Positions 1 to 9,968 of a stretch of 21,817 bases of DNA are shown piece after piece (position 1 is the first letter of the stretch; every line of letters begins with the position of its first letter). The stretch is from contig NW_003126883.1 in NCBI RefSeq assembly GCF_000003605.2, positions 679,478-701,294 on the forward strand. The letters are read 5' to 3'. The notes under the pieces are model-generated. The model saw only the letters and a list, made by a program, of their open reading frames with translations. It made no database searches and was not told the DNA's origin. Position numbers and translations under genes: made by a program. Origin of the DNA: Saccoglossus kowalevskii. Taxonomy: Eukaryota > Hemichordata > Enteropneusta > Harrimaniidae.

Positions 1-85
1 GTACCGTTTTCTGCGAGTTTTGGTCTTTGTTTCACCGCGAGGGTTGCCAGGCGGTAGAAAATGCCCGGATGTCCGCCCCCGAGGA

Positions 86-243
86 TAGGACAAATTCCTG
101 TAGGATTCCTATAATATTTTGACACACAATCCTATGGGACAAATTTCAATAGGATTCCTATAATATTTTTACACAAAATCCTATAGGATTTCTATAGGAA
201 AACATGTCAAAATATTATAGGAATCTAACAGGAATTTGTCCTA
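86..243. mobile_element. Foldback MITE with TA target-site duplication
   Basis: The outer arms 86-124 and 205-243 are reverse complements with two mismatches in 39 nt. If the flanking TA at 86-87 and 242-243 is the target-site duplication, the element is 154 bp (88-241) and its terminal inverted repeat begins GGACAAATTCCTG. The left half is duplicated: the unit starting at 88 recurs at 137 with a 49-bp period. The centre carries a short palindrome around 179-188. TA duplications and long inverted repeats are typical of non-autonomous Tc1/mariner-type MITEs. There is no coding capacity. Assignment to a superfamily is inference, whereas the inverted repeat itself is directly visible. Confidence 0.7.
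88..185. repeat. 49-bp direct repeat, two units, inside the MITE
   Basis: The units 88-136 and 137-185 align closely across a shared core (GGATTCCTATAATATTTT) and shared ends. Each can pair with the single right arm at 205-241, so the element has two alternative left arms. This suggests an internal duplication after the element formed. Confidence 0.75.
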
Positions 244-2585
244 CAGAAAACTTTTTTAAGGAATGGGTCTCATATAAACAAAGATGGCGATATCGACTGT
301 TGCGCAGATCAACGAGTAAAAACAGTTAGTTGTTACCAAGATTTAATTAGGTACTTTTTAGTTGATCGGAATGTATGGAAGAAGTCACCCGTCGCGCTCA
401 GGTCAAACCTCATATTGTGATTTCCATTAGATTGTGAGAAAACTAACGATGTTTATCAACACAAATGTCGCACATGCGCAGCGCAACGACCACCGCCCTT
501 TAACCGTAACTTTAACCTTTAACAACTAATGTGTATTTACGTATAAGTTATAAGCCAAGCAAAACAAAGATCCTTAACACAACGCTAGGCTCTAGTCTGT
601 GTATAAAGTTATTTATTTATTGTATAATCTAATGTTTGACATAATTAAAAAAAGACTACATAACTTTAATCAGCCGGGGCCTTGCGTTCGAGCATATTAC
701 AATATGTAAATAAGTTTTGTGCAGTGTTGCTCGAACTACGAACAATTCCATACGCGTTACTTATCACGGCACAAAACTAATTTCCATACCACTCATTTGT
801 ATATTAGAATGTGTTCGAAGTTCCAGTAATGTGTGATTTGGTCACCGTCTTGAAATCCGTCCAACAATCGTTTCTTACGAGCACTTTAACTGATCAACTT
901 GATATTTTGCCAACGCTTTATTTGAAACAATATATGTGATTGGTCAAATGGTTTTGCTGCTACAGTTACTATATTTAGTATTTTCGTGAAAATGACAAAT
1001 ATGTATGTTGTTTGCTTTAATTAATAGGATTTTGAACTTATTTGGGTCTAAATTTCTTGTGATCGTTCCGTTTATTTTTGGGGTTTCAAGACGAATTAGG
1101 TCGAAGCCTTCCTGTTAATTGTTCCGTTATTATTATTCTTTCGCCTTTTTGTTATACCGATCAATTTGAAATTTGGCTTGAGGAAATTTATAGGCCAAAT
1201 GACCACACTACTACCTTGAATTGAAATCTCCCAATGTCTCAAACTCACGTCAACATAAAACTTACTTCTCCTATAATGCTATTACTTTGTCTCTGAACGC
1301 CCCACGCGTTTGGTTGTCCGTCTCATTCAACCCGTACAATTTAAAATTGATACAATTAGTCATAGTAAAGTAACGCCATCTTGGTGTATATTTCCGCTCC
1401 GTGTATAATAATAACGTTATTCTTATTAAAGAGAAATGGGTATATATCCTCCAACATACCTGATATTATATATCCGTGATTTTCAATCAATAATTGTGAT
1501 TTTTAGAGATTGGTTTGTATTTCAATAGGAAAATTATAATATACAAATAGTTTTGATACGATAGATATTTAATGGCATTCAAATAAGTATAGTTATCATC
1601 TATATCTTGGAGTGACCATTGCCCACATACTCTATCTTCTAAAGGTTTTTTAATTAGTATGCATTCTTTTTTCAATGGCAAGATTATGGTTGTTTGTACT
1701 GAATTTGGGTAATGAACAGCGGAATGTGGAATAATGGGAGCGCATCTGCTTACAGTAGCGAGGCAGAATTGCAGAGTTGCGAATTTCATGTTTATATGTA
1801 TGTAAATGTGCCTATAATGTCGATCTCTAAGTAATTATATGTGTGTACATAACTATTTTATTGATGTAGTAAATGTGCTTTTCTGAAAAATAAATTATTA
1901 GTTTTGACAAATATATTTTGATTTTCTACCTTTGGCAATATTCATATTATTTAATTTAATATTTTTGAAATTATATGGAAGTATATAATAAAGCATTAAC
2001 TAACTATTATTAATCTAGTATTAATTGTAACTTAATTCAAAGGTTTCGTCTTCGGATGATTTAGTTCATTAAGGGTACAGGGTTAATAACACAATTTTAT
2101 AGCTTCAAATGCATTTGAGTTTTTTTTCTCAAAAACGAATGCATGTTTGAGCATTGTGATACATATATTTAATTATTTTATAAATGTATCATTAATTCAA
2201 TTATCAAGCGATTCAAAAAAAAGAGCATTCCAATTCAAAGTCTGTGATCAACTTTCATCAATATCTATTTACTATTGAGCTTATCAAATCCTGTCTGTCT
2301 GTCTGGATTCCATTTATGATATTGTTGGACTCTTTATATTGGGTTATTTTACTAGTTAATGGTACAGAATACAATTTGAAACCGCTAATCTCCTGTGATT
2401 ATCAACTTAACCTCCCTTAATAATTCGTTACAATGAACTAATATTTTTTCAAAGGTTTTTAAAAATCCGAGCTTCTTGTTGTTTTCTTTCAATTAGTTAT
2501 AAATATACTAGTATATTTCGTTCATTCTAATATGAAATTGATGTTTTTATGTTTATTGATCAGTTCGCCACAGTTAAGGGTGTTT
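244..2585. other. AT-rich stretch without a recognisable gene
   Basis: I see no domain, RNA gene or clear mobile element here. There is a slightly GC-richer patch around 1-80, just outside. A short four-base repeat (CTGT)n lies at 2291-2305. The only notable reading frame is a minus-strand ATG-started stretch of 100 codons (1487-1789) with no motif I can name. The block 1060-1300 has the look of an old interspersed repeat, but no second copy is in the window. Confidence 0.6.
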
Positions 2586-2639
2586 TTATAAAACCGGTAC
2601 AATCTTAGTCAAATCACTGTTTGGTATTACTTGTATCTG

Positions 2640-2770
2640 GGGTGCATTGGGGAGGTTTAAGCCGGCTTGTCCAGTTTTGGGCGAAAAGTGGTAACCTCTC
2701 GGCAACCCGTTGGGCACTCGGACCAACCTCAGCCTCAACGCTGGTGCAGCCTGGAAACTAGTAAATTGCA
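2640..2770. other. GC-richer block directly upstream of the RTE fragment
   Basis: This stretch is clearly richer in G and C than its surroundings, which fits a leader region of the same LINE or a separate element fragment. No conserved domain is visible on either strand. The expected endonuclease domain does not lie between it and the RT linker, so an internal deletion is likely if it is the LINE's own 5' end. This is inference from composition and position only. Confidence 0.3.
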
Positions 2771-3856
2771 GTGCCAGAGGGAACAAAGAATCTCCTCTCC
2801 CAGCTCAATATATTGTTAAAGAATTGGATGTCACTGGAATTGGTTCTGGGGAGGCCTCAAACTAAGACAAAAGTCACACTTGAATTTAGGTATAGATTTG
2901 ATAGTCTTCAAGATTATGAAAATATTGTTGAACATGTTGAACATACATGGCAACATCTGGAGAATGGTTACAAAGAAACTGCACAGAAAGTTCTTGGATA
3001 TAAAAAGAATTATCAGAAACCTTGGATCGGTAAAGATTCATGGAACCTGGTCGGGAGAGTAAATTGAAGAGTAATATTGAGCAGACAAAATCGTGTAGAA
3101 TTAAGATTTCTCAAATGATTACTGGAACAAGGATGAGGAAGTTAAGGAAATATGAGGAAGAATAAAAAGCAATGGATTAATGATCTAGCATCTGAGACGG
3201 AATGGGCAAGTGAAAGAATACTCTGTAATGAAAAAAGGCAGAGCAAGTACTACAGTAAAAGATGAATCTGGGAACATAGTAATAGTAAGAAGACACAGCC
3301 AAAAAAATGACTTGAACATATTGAAAGGGTTTTCAATCGTGCAATACAAGACAACCCACTATCTGACAATGTTAATAACGTTTATAACAATGTTATAATG
3401 TAATTGAGAACATATCAAAAACAGAAATAAAGGAAAATCAGGAAGCAAATGAGCAAATTGTTAAAGGTGGACATGGATATAACTGTACATGTTTACTGGC
3501 TAGCTGACCTATTTGACACAAGCTTGGACAAGGGAAAAGTACCTAAGGCACGGAAACGGGGGCTAATTGTTAAATTACCGAAAACAGGCAATCTAAAAGA
3601 ACGTGGAAATTGAAAAGGGATAGCATTAACATCACTCCCAGGCAGAGTTTTTGGTAGAATAATAATTAATAGCCAAAGAAGTTGAGTGGAACAGCAAGTT
3701 GAGAGATTAACAAGCTGGATTCAGAAGAAAACGAAGTGCAGCGGCATAGATATTCATACTTTGTAATATAATCGAGCAAATTATGGAATGGTAGTCTAAT
3801 TTATATGTTTATTTGTGGATTCCAAAAAAGGCATTCGGCTGTATATCGAGAGAGCC
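2771..3856 (+). pseudogene. RTE-like LINE fragment: endonuclease-RT linker and start of RT, broken
   Basis: This is a relic of a non-LTR retrotransposon polyprotein (endonuclease plus reverse transcriptase). An open frame at 2771-3064 reads like the linker upstream of the RT domain, with the pattern RF-DSLQ, then ETAQKVLG-KK and KPWI-SW. After several stops and frameshifts the RT part continues near 3503-3710 with RKRGLIVKLPKTGNLKERGN, then KGIALTSLPGRVFGRIII. Around 3713-3790 QAGFRRKRSA and later IIEQ-EW follow, and around 3815-3856 comes an eroded motif A (FVD, KAF, RESL). These blocks match, in order, the RT N-terminus of RTE-clade elements. The endonuclease core and the YxDD catalytic motif are missing. 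There are multiple in-frame stops, and the frame with the longest open stretch starts at GTG rather than ATG. The 3' end coincides with the start of repeat copy A. The family assignment is from memory of conserved blocks, and the clade (RTE rather than a sister clade) is less sure than LINE identity. Confidence 0.82.
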
Positions 3857-4551
3857 TACGGATACATCTCAATATTTTCCTGGGTGACATCTGGTGAAAA
3901 GAGGAATTATGTCAAATGTCAAAAATTATTTTAAAAATGACAATATTTTTAGTGGGATATTATCGAGGAAGTGTGTTTTTCCTCAAACACAGAATGTTCA
4001 CATCCTGTAACGAATAAATGTAGATAGCAATACCATTCTATCTTAAACTAATAATCGCAATGACAGTATGTGCTATGAGAATGTGCAATGTTAACAACAT
4101 TAATTCAAGATAAACATATGACCCTATGACCCCAACAATAACAAGGACAGACATGTTCAAACCCGTGATGTTTCCATTACTCGTTAAACACAATCTGGCA
4201 AACGATATCAACACACAGCACGCCATAACAATGGAATAACACAACAGCAAAATGCAGTACCTAATGGAAAATATCATACCTGTTTTGGGTTACACATATT
4301 AATATTATATTTTAGTTTAAAAGGTCGATTTTCGAACGTATGTTTTCGGAAGATAATTTGGTTGCTAAATACTAGACAATCAACCCGACGGCATATTGCA
4401 ATGACATAAATAAATGTATATTAGAAGTAAATGATTCTGAATAATATATTGTGTTAAGTACTTTGGAAAATTACTAAATTCATACAACCCAAAATGTAGT
4501 CGAAATAAAAATTTGTCATCAAAATAGAACGTCGTCATTCGATTTTGCAGA

Positions 4552-4602
4552 TGAATACTTATTTTGACAAGTGGGTGCAGATGAATACTTGTTATCACCC
4601 AG
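4552..4602 (+). repeat. Short tandem duplication private to copy A
   Basis: GCAGATGAATACTT occurs twice about 30 bp apart in copy A, separated by TTTTGACAAGTGGGT. The matching place in copy B (about 8960-8994) has one instance. This is a small post-duplication change. Confidence 0.6.
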
Positions 4603-5511
4603 ACAAGTCAAGTTTCAAGATAAAAATAATCGTCCCTGCCGATATTCCACGATTCAATGATTAACAAATCTGGTATCTATTGCTTACTATCACTCGGTTC
4701 CCTCCAAGCTATACGCGGGAAACATACACTGGAAATTGAGTCAAGAATCGAGCTCAGAAATATATTACAACCAACTAACTCATCAATATTCGTACTAGGT
4801 TTGGAATATATTCATAAGTGACTGGTACAAACAATATTATGATTTATTTCCACAACCTAAGGCGACAAATTAGTCGACCTTTTCTTTTATTCGGCACATT
4901 TTAAATTATCACTATAAAACATTAAAATGCAACAACACTATTATACGAATATTTTGTGGCTTGTATAGGTTGAATAATCAGAAAAAACACACAAAATTAT
5001 GTTTTTATTTTCTATCAAGGTTTTAGATCTTCAGATTGTTTATATTTGCTCTCAATGTTGCAGGCATGAAGCATGAAGTCAGCAAACCAGACCTTAGTCT
5101 AGCCCATATTTTACCAAACAAGCTTTACACATTTCATGGGAGACAATCAAATTTATATCAATTTTCACGTGTAAATATGATATAGACATGGCTAATTTTG
5201 TCTGAGATTATTGTAATTTATTCATTAATAATATAATGTCAATAACAGAATATCGATTCCTTGGCATATGTACACTCAATTTTAATAATAATGTTGATGT
5301 CAAACATGTCAACGAAAAAAAAATCAGGACAACTACAGCACTAAAACACTCACATATGCTCTCCCAATGAAGGATGGGAATTCTAAACTTCTAAGACTCT
5401 AATTTCAATTATCCAAATGTAATGTGTATTCCAGATTAGATGTCATAGTGCTCCATAAACTGAAGTTAGAAATAAATATGTCAAAAAGAAGAGCGTACTT
5501 CACCCTATACA

Positions 5512-5525
5512 TGGAATGGTTTATT
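5512..5525. other. Empty LINE target site in copy A
   Basis: The 14-mer TGGAATGGTTTATT is present once here. In copy B it occurs twice (9955-9968 and 10953-10966), flanking the inserted LINE. Copy A therefore shows the pre-insertion state. Confidence 0.88.
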
Positions 5526-5992
5526 TATTATTTGTAGGGATACCACAAACAAAATATGAAACCAAAAATACAAAATAATTTATCGTCTGCAATTGACGAC
5601 ACATCAAACAACCCTCCCCCCACAAACCCTCCCTCAAAAAATACAACGTACGTGTTTCAAGCGCCCTTTTTTAGCTTAAATAACGTGAAATTCTTCAACA
5701 CACAATAAGAATCTTTACTGGTAACATGTCCGGGCCAGTGAGCAAAATAGTGTTTGAATAACATATGTGTATAAAGCAATAAATATAATATAAATGTGCG
5801 CGTGAAAATTATAATTATGTATATAATATTGTTGTCTTTTTTTTGCAAAACTAAATTGGCCATGAATACACATGAAATAATAAATATGCCATCAGATAGA
5901 CAAACATTAGTACGGCAATTACACTACCATATTCGCCCATATCTAAGCTTTCAGATGGTGTTTATGTTATACAACCTGTTCAGCAAACACAG

Positions 5993-6660
5993 TGTGTGGC
6001 GCCAATATCAGCCATCACTGTGGCGGGGTGATGATATAAACAGCATGATCAAAGTAAAGAACCAAACAAAAACTGTTCAAATCTGATTTCAAAATTTTAA
6101 TTCAAATGTCTTGGGAGAATACTTTAGATGGCCATATGTTGTATCCAATAGGGATGTACTCAAGAATACAAATATGAAACAGATAAGCAATGAAGTGAAA
6201 TGCATGATGCACTGGAGAGAGAACCTTGCATCTTTATGGACCACAGGGTCCGAATATGATAGATATATTACTAGCATCAGTGTATTTATTGTTTGGTCAG
6301 CTTCACCAGTTATAATTTTATATCATTGTTCATTGTTTTATAGTATGTTGGATACAGGAAAGCATTACATAACTTTTCAACTTGGTCAGATGCATAATTA
6401 TAAATAAATATCACTAAACATGATATTTGGCAGTGATCTGATATTACTGTAAAACCATGAAATAAACAACAACTGAGTATTTGTGGAGATGTAAACACAT
6501 AATAGAGTCAACACAATATATTTGTCACAGTGTAAGGCCTGCTTATCGCAATTGAGAGGGCCACCCACAGAACTTACAATGGACGGGAGGATTCTTTCAC
6601 TGCTAGTATGGGGTAGACAAGACAATAGTACTGGAAATGAAATACACATACACCAAAACA
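5993..6660. other. Spacer between copy A and promoter-like block
   Basis: The spacer holds two weak open stretches and nothing I recognise. The plus-strand stretch 6111-6407 (98 codons) has no domain, and the opposite strand overlaps it with equally long frames. It does not continue the RTE LINE interrupted at 3856, because no YxDD or downstream RT motif appears. Confidence 0.5.
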
Positions 6661-6679
6661 TCGAGTTAAAGCTTCTGGC

Positions 6680-6685
6680 TTTAAT
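6680..6685 (-). terminator. Candidate poly(A) signal ATTAAA, minus strand
   Basis: On the minus strand ATTAAA is followed within about 20-45 nt by a GT-rich tract (TGTTTTGGTGTATGTGT, about 6640-6660). This is the usual layout of a polyadenylation signal with its downstream element. It lies about 370 bp downstream of the minus-strand TATA box at 7051-7056. The hexamer alone is common in AT-rich DNA. The GT tract raises the likelihood somewhat. Confidence 0.35.
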
Positions 6686-6988
6686 AACTCAAAATAATTA
6701 CAAGAAATAAAGCACAGAAAAATACAATGAATAAAGTCACTAAAATAGGGGATTGCTTAGCGAAGTGTGCATTGGTGATAACTCACAGTTCCAGGATGTA
6801 TTTATGGGCGACAGTCAATGGCTTCTTCAACACAACAACGGGGAAATACAGGAGTCTTGCTTGCAGAGGAACGATGGTATTCTGGAGGGCACCGCTGAAA
6901 GCAGGATATCGCAGAGCAGTTCATACAAGTCTCACAGAATGATGGTTGTAGCCTGTAATATCGTATCGTAGCAGAACACACAGGAAAG

Positions 6989-7028
6989 CAAGTTGAAATG
7001 ACGGACACCAAGTTGAAATGATCGACCC
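6989..7028. repeat. 20-bp direct repeat, two units
   Basis: CAAGTTGAAATGA occurs at 6989 and again at 7009, giving two 20-bp units that differ at a few bases. It lies at or just downstream of the predicted minus-strand transcription start. Confidence 0.75.
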
Positions 7029-7050
7029 AAACTGTCCTGAGTCTGTCCAA

Positions 7051-7095
7051 TTTATAGGCAGTGACACCACCTGGGTTTTCACATAAGCCAATCAG
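7051..7095 (-). promoter_or_regulatory. Candidate minus-strand core promoter: inverted CCAAT and TATA
   Basis: On the minus strand CTGATTGG (7088-7095, an inverted CCAAT box) is followed 32 bp later by CTATAAATTGG (TATA at 7051-7056). That is conventional RNA polymerase II promoter spacing and predicts initiation near 7020-7028. Upstream on the same strand is a short hairpin starting TGTTATT (7155-7170). Together with the downstream ATTAAA this could be the U3-R-U5 of an LTR, running from about 7170 towards 6640. No primer-binding site, matching second LTR or target-site duplication was found, so LTR status is speculative. Confidence 0.38.
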
Positions 7096-7170
7096 AATGT
7101 GATCTTGCTAGCAGCTGTGTCACGTAGGCAACTCAGTAGATCATAAACATCCTTTGTTATTCAAATAACA

Positions 7171-8050
7171 GCACAACTGGTAGATTCCAATTCTCCAATT
7201 CTGGAACTTTAAATACATCACTGTCCATGTCTCATCCCAGACATGTTATATCATTGACATTTAAACATTTTGTAAATTCCAATATGACAGACAACGCAGT
7301 TAGTGTTTTTCTTTGTGATGTTCTGTTATTTCATAGAAAACTCTCGCTAGTTAGTTGTTGGCGACCCACTCTACTAGAATTGTGGTAACTTTTCATCAGT
7401 AACGGCTTTTTAACTCTTCTGTGATATTTTTGGCTTGGTCGATTTTGTTCATACTTGGCAGGCAGGTCATACCGTCACTAATTGGGGAAAAAAACAAAGC
7501 CGACACTGTGTCAACGTATTCCCAACTTTGAACTTTGAATGAACTCTAAAATAATGCTGCGTTCAATCAAAGAATCTAGAAAATATAATCGCAACACGGT
7601 CGGAAATAATAATTATAACAGCAGAATACGTGCTATTATTAAAGTGAAGTGACTTCTTAAGACTGAAAGTTTTTTGCGAACTTCGCATGTTTTTGTGTTT
7701 GTTTGTTGATTTACTGAATTCTTTTGACTAGCCAGGTGAACCAAGCTTTCTTCTACATCCTTCGAATTGTATGTAATCTTCTGAGTAATGTTTTTTTGTG
7801 GCTGAATTGAACATCCGAGCTAGCGTGGTTGAAAATCAGTGTTGTCTATTCTTCCTTGCTATAGCTCAGGTTTGGTGTGCTTAATGTGCGTCAATGTATT
7901 GCGGTTTACTATTGTTTTTGGTTCAAAATACATGCTGTAGTTACTGCATTGGTGTGCTTGCCTTTGTCATTGGTTAATATGTATGTGTGTTCATTGCTGT
8001 GGTTTAGTCTTTATTAATCGTAATTACAGACACACATACGAATATACATG
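7171..8050. other. AT-rich spacer without a recognisable gene
   Basis: I see no open frame of note and no structured RNA. A TGGCGACCCACTC string near 7358 resembles an LTR primer-binding site but has no LTR-like sequence or internal retroviral domain beside it. Confidence 0.5.
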
Positions 8051-8055
8051 AAACA

Positions 8056-8113
8056 CGAGATTCGAACTCGAGACACAGAACGCATCGCACTAGTTTCCCT
8101 CACCCACAGGTTA
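8056..8113 (-). repeat. tRNA-like (SINE head) candidate with box B
   Basis: On the minus strand GAGTTCGAATC (8059-8069) fits the Pol III box B consensus GGTTCGANNCC except at one or two positions. It sits in a small T-arm-like hairpin: CGAG 8067-8070 pairs with CTCG 8056-8059 around the 7-nt loop TTCGAAT. About 26 nt upstream on that strand TGGGTGAGGG (8097-8106) is a weak box A match. No complete tRNA cloverleaf can be folded, so a tRNA-derived SINE head is more likely than a tRNA gene. Its predicted 5' end falls at the start of repeat copy B. Box A is poor, hence the low confidence. Confidence 0.32.
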
Positions 8114-9954
8114 CGGATATATCTCACAATTTTCCTGGGTGACATTTGGTGAAAAAGGGAATTATATAGTGTCTTACAGGGTATATTTTGATGTAAAAAA
8201 TTATTTTAAAAATGACAATATTTTGTGTGGGATTTAATCAAGGAATGTGTTTTTCCTCAAAAACAGATTGACAGTGTACCACAAATATTCACATTCTGTA
8301 ACGAATAAATGTAAACAGATTGTGACACAAAACTTTGCTACTGCAATATGTGCAAATGAAAAAAACTAGCAATAGTATTATATCTTAAACTAATAATGAT
8401 AATGACAGTATGTGCTATGATAATGTGCAATGTTAACAACATTCACGATAAACATTTGACCCTACGACCTCAACAATAACAAAGACAGACATGTTCATAC
8501 CCGTGATGTTTCCAATACTCGTTAAACACAATCTGGCAAACGATATCAACACACATCACGCCATAACAATGGAACCAAACATAAAAACACAAATCAGTAC
8601 CTAATGGAACGCATCATACCTCTTCTGGGTTACACATATTTATATTATATTTTAGTTATCAATCAATAAATAATTAATTATTTACTATTCAACAGTAAAA
8701 GGTCGATTTTCGAACGTATGTTTTCGGAAGATTATCTTTCGGAAGCCAACACATTCGTGTTGCAAACAAGTTCGACATGTTGGTTGCTGAATACTAGCTG
8801 ACAATCAGCCACGACATATAGCAGTGACATAAATAAATGTATATTAGAAGTAAATGATTTTTATTAATATATTGTGTTAAGTACTTTGGAAAATTACTAA
8901 ATACATACATCCCAAAATGTAGTCAAAATAAAAAATGTCATCATAATAGAACGTCGTCATTTGATTTTGACAAGTGAGTGCAGATGAATACTTGCTAAAA
9001 AATAATTTCCAGCTCGAATATAATTATCATCTACACAAGTCTCATATTACAAGAAAAAACATAATCTTCCCTGCCGATATTCTACTATTCAATCTGGTAA
9101 ACACTGTATCTATTGCTTACTATGACTCGGTTCCCTCCAAGCTATACGCGAGAAACATAAACTGGAAATCGAGTCTATTTATAGCCAGCAGTCGAGAATC
9201 AAGCTCAGAAATATATTACTTGTACAACCCACTACAACTCATCAATATCCGTATTAGGCTGGAATATACTCATGAGCGAATGGTACAAAATAGCAGAAGT
9301 GATCGTTTGACCACGAAGGTAACCCAACAAAATAAAAACATATTTTTTTACCATGATTTATTTCCACAACCTAAGGCGACAAATTAGCCGACCTTTTCTT
9401 TTATTCGGCCAATTTTAAGGTATCACTATAAAACATTAAAATGAAATAACATTATTTTTTGGCTTGTATATGTTGAAGAATGGGAATAATTACACTAAAA
9501 ATATGTTGTTTTTTCTATCAATGTGTTAGATCTTGAGATTGTTTATATTTGCTCTCAAGCTTGCAGGCATGGAGCTACAAGTCATCAAATCAGGCCTTCG
9601 TCTAGCCTAGATTTTACCAAACAAGCTTTGCATATTTTTTTCAGATTTTGCTTTGTATTTCATTGGAGACAATCAAATTTACCTCAATTTTCACGTGTAA
9701 ATATCATAAGTAGACATGGTTAACATTGTCGGAGATGATTGTAATTTATGAATGTATTCACTAATAATATAATGTGAATAACAGAATATCGACCGACTCC
9801 TTGGTATGCGTACACTCAATTTTAATAATAATGTTGATGACAAACATGCAACCGAAAAAATAGTACAACAACAGCACTAATGAATGATGCGAATTCTAAA
9901 CTTCTAAGACTTTAATTTCAATTTGTCAAAAGTAATCACCCTTCACCCTATCCA

Positions 9955-9968
9955 TGGAATGGTTTATT
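9955..9968. repeat. LINE target-site duplication, left copy
   Basis: TGGAATGGTTTATT is repeated exactly at 10953-10966. It adjoins the 3' tail side of the minus-strand LINE, where the plus strand reads GTTTTTTTGGGGGG. Read from the minus strand this is a C-run followed by an A-run, like a short tail. Confidence 0.88.

Larger units (their letters stand above)
3857..5992 (+). repeat. Long diverged direct repeat, copy A
   Basis: Copy A runs colinearly with 8112-11564. Homology begins at TACGGATA (3857 and 8112) and ends at AAACACAG (5992 and 11564). Perfect shared blocks include 4318-4354 against 8696-8732 (37 nt) and 5845-5886 against 11416-11457 (42 nt). Many small indels separate the copies, and frames are not preserved between them, so I treat the unit as non-coding. 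I see no terminal inverted repeats, no RT or transposase motif and no convincing target-site duplication. Copy A carries the empty target of the LINE found in copy B (5512-5525). The unit could be an unnamed non-autonomous transposable element or a segmental duplication. The sequence does not decide. Confidence 0.92.

Noticed and set aside
280-325. AAGATGGCG near 284 as a YY1-type start element with a short reading frame
   Set aside because: The frame is only eleven codons and there is no supporting promoter or downstream exon.
2586-2786. Minus-strand 66-codon frame next to the RTE fragment
   Set aside because: It is antisense to a GC-richer block with no recognised domain. The LINE evidence is on the plus strand.
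4038-4277. Hydrophobic 79-codon minus-strand frame in copy A, resembling membrane segments
   Set aside because: T-rich DNA gives hydrophobic codons by default. The homologous stretch in copy B has a 2-nt length difference and several stops.
7350-7375. TGGCGACCCACTC as an LTR primer-binding site
   Set aside because: There is no LTR ending just before it, no gag or pol after it, and the match is short.
8974-9387. 137-codon plus-strand open stretch in copy B
   Set aside because: It begins with GTG, resembles no family, and the matching part of copy A is full of indels that break the frame, so there is no sign of coding selection.
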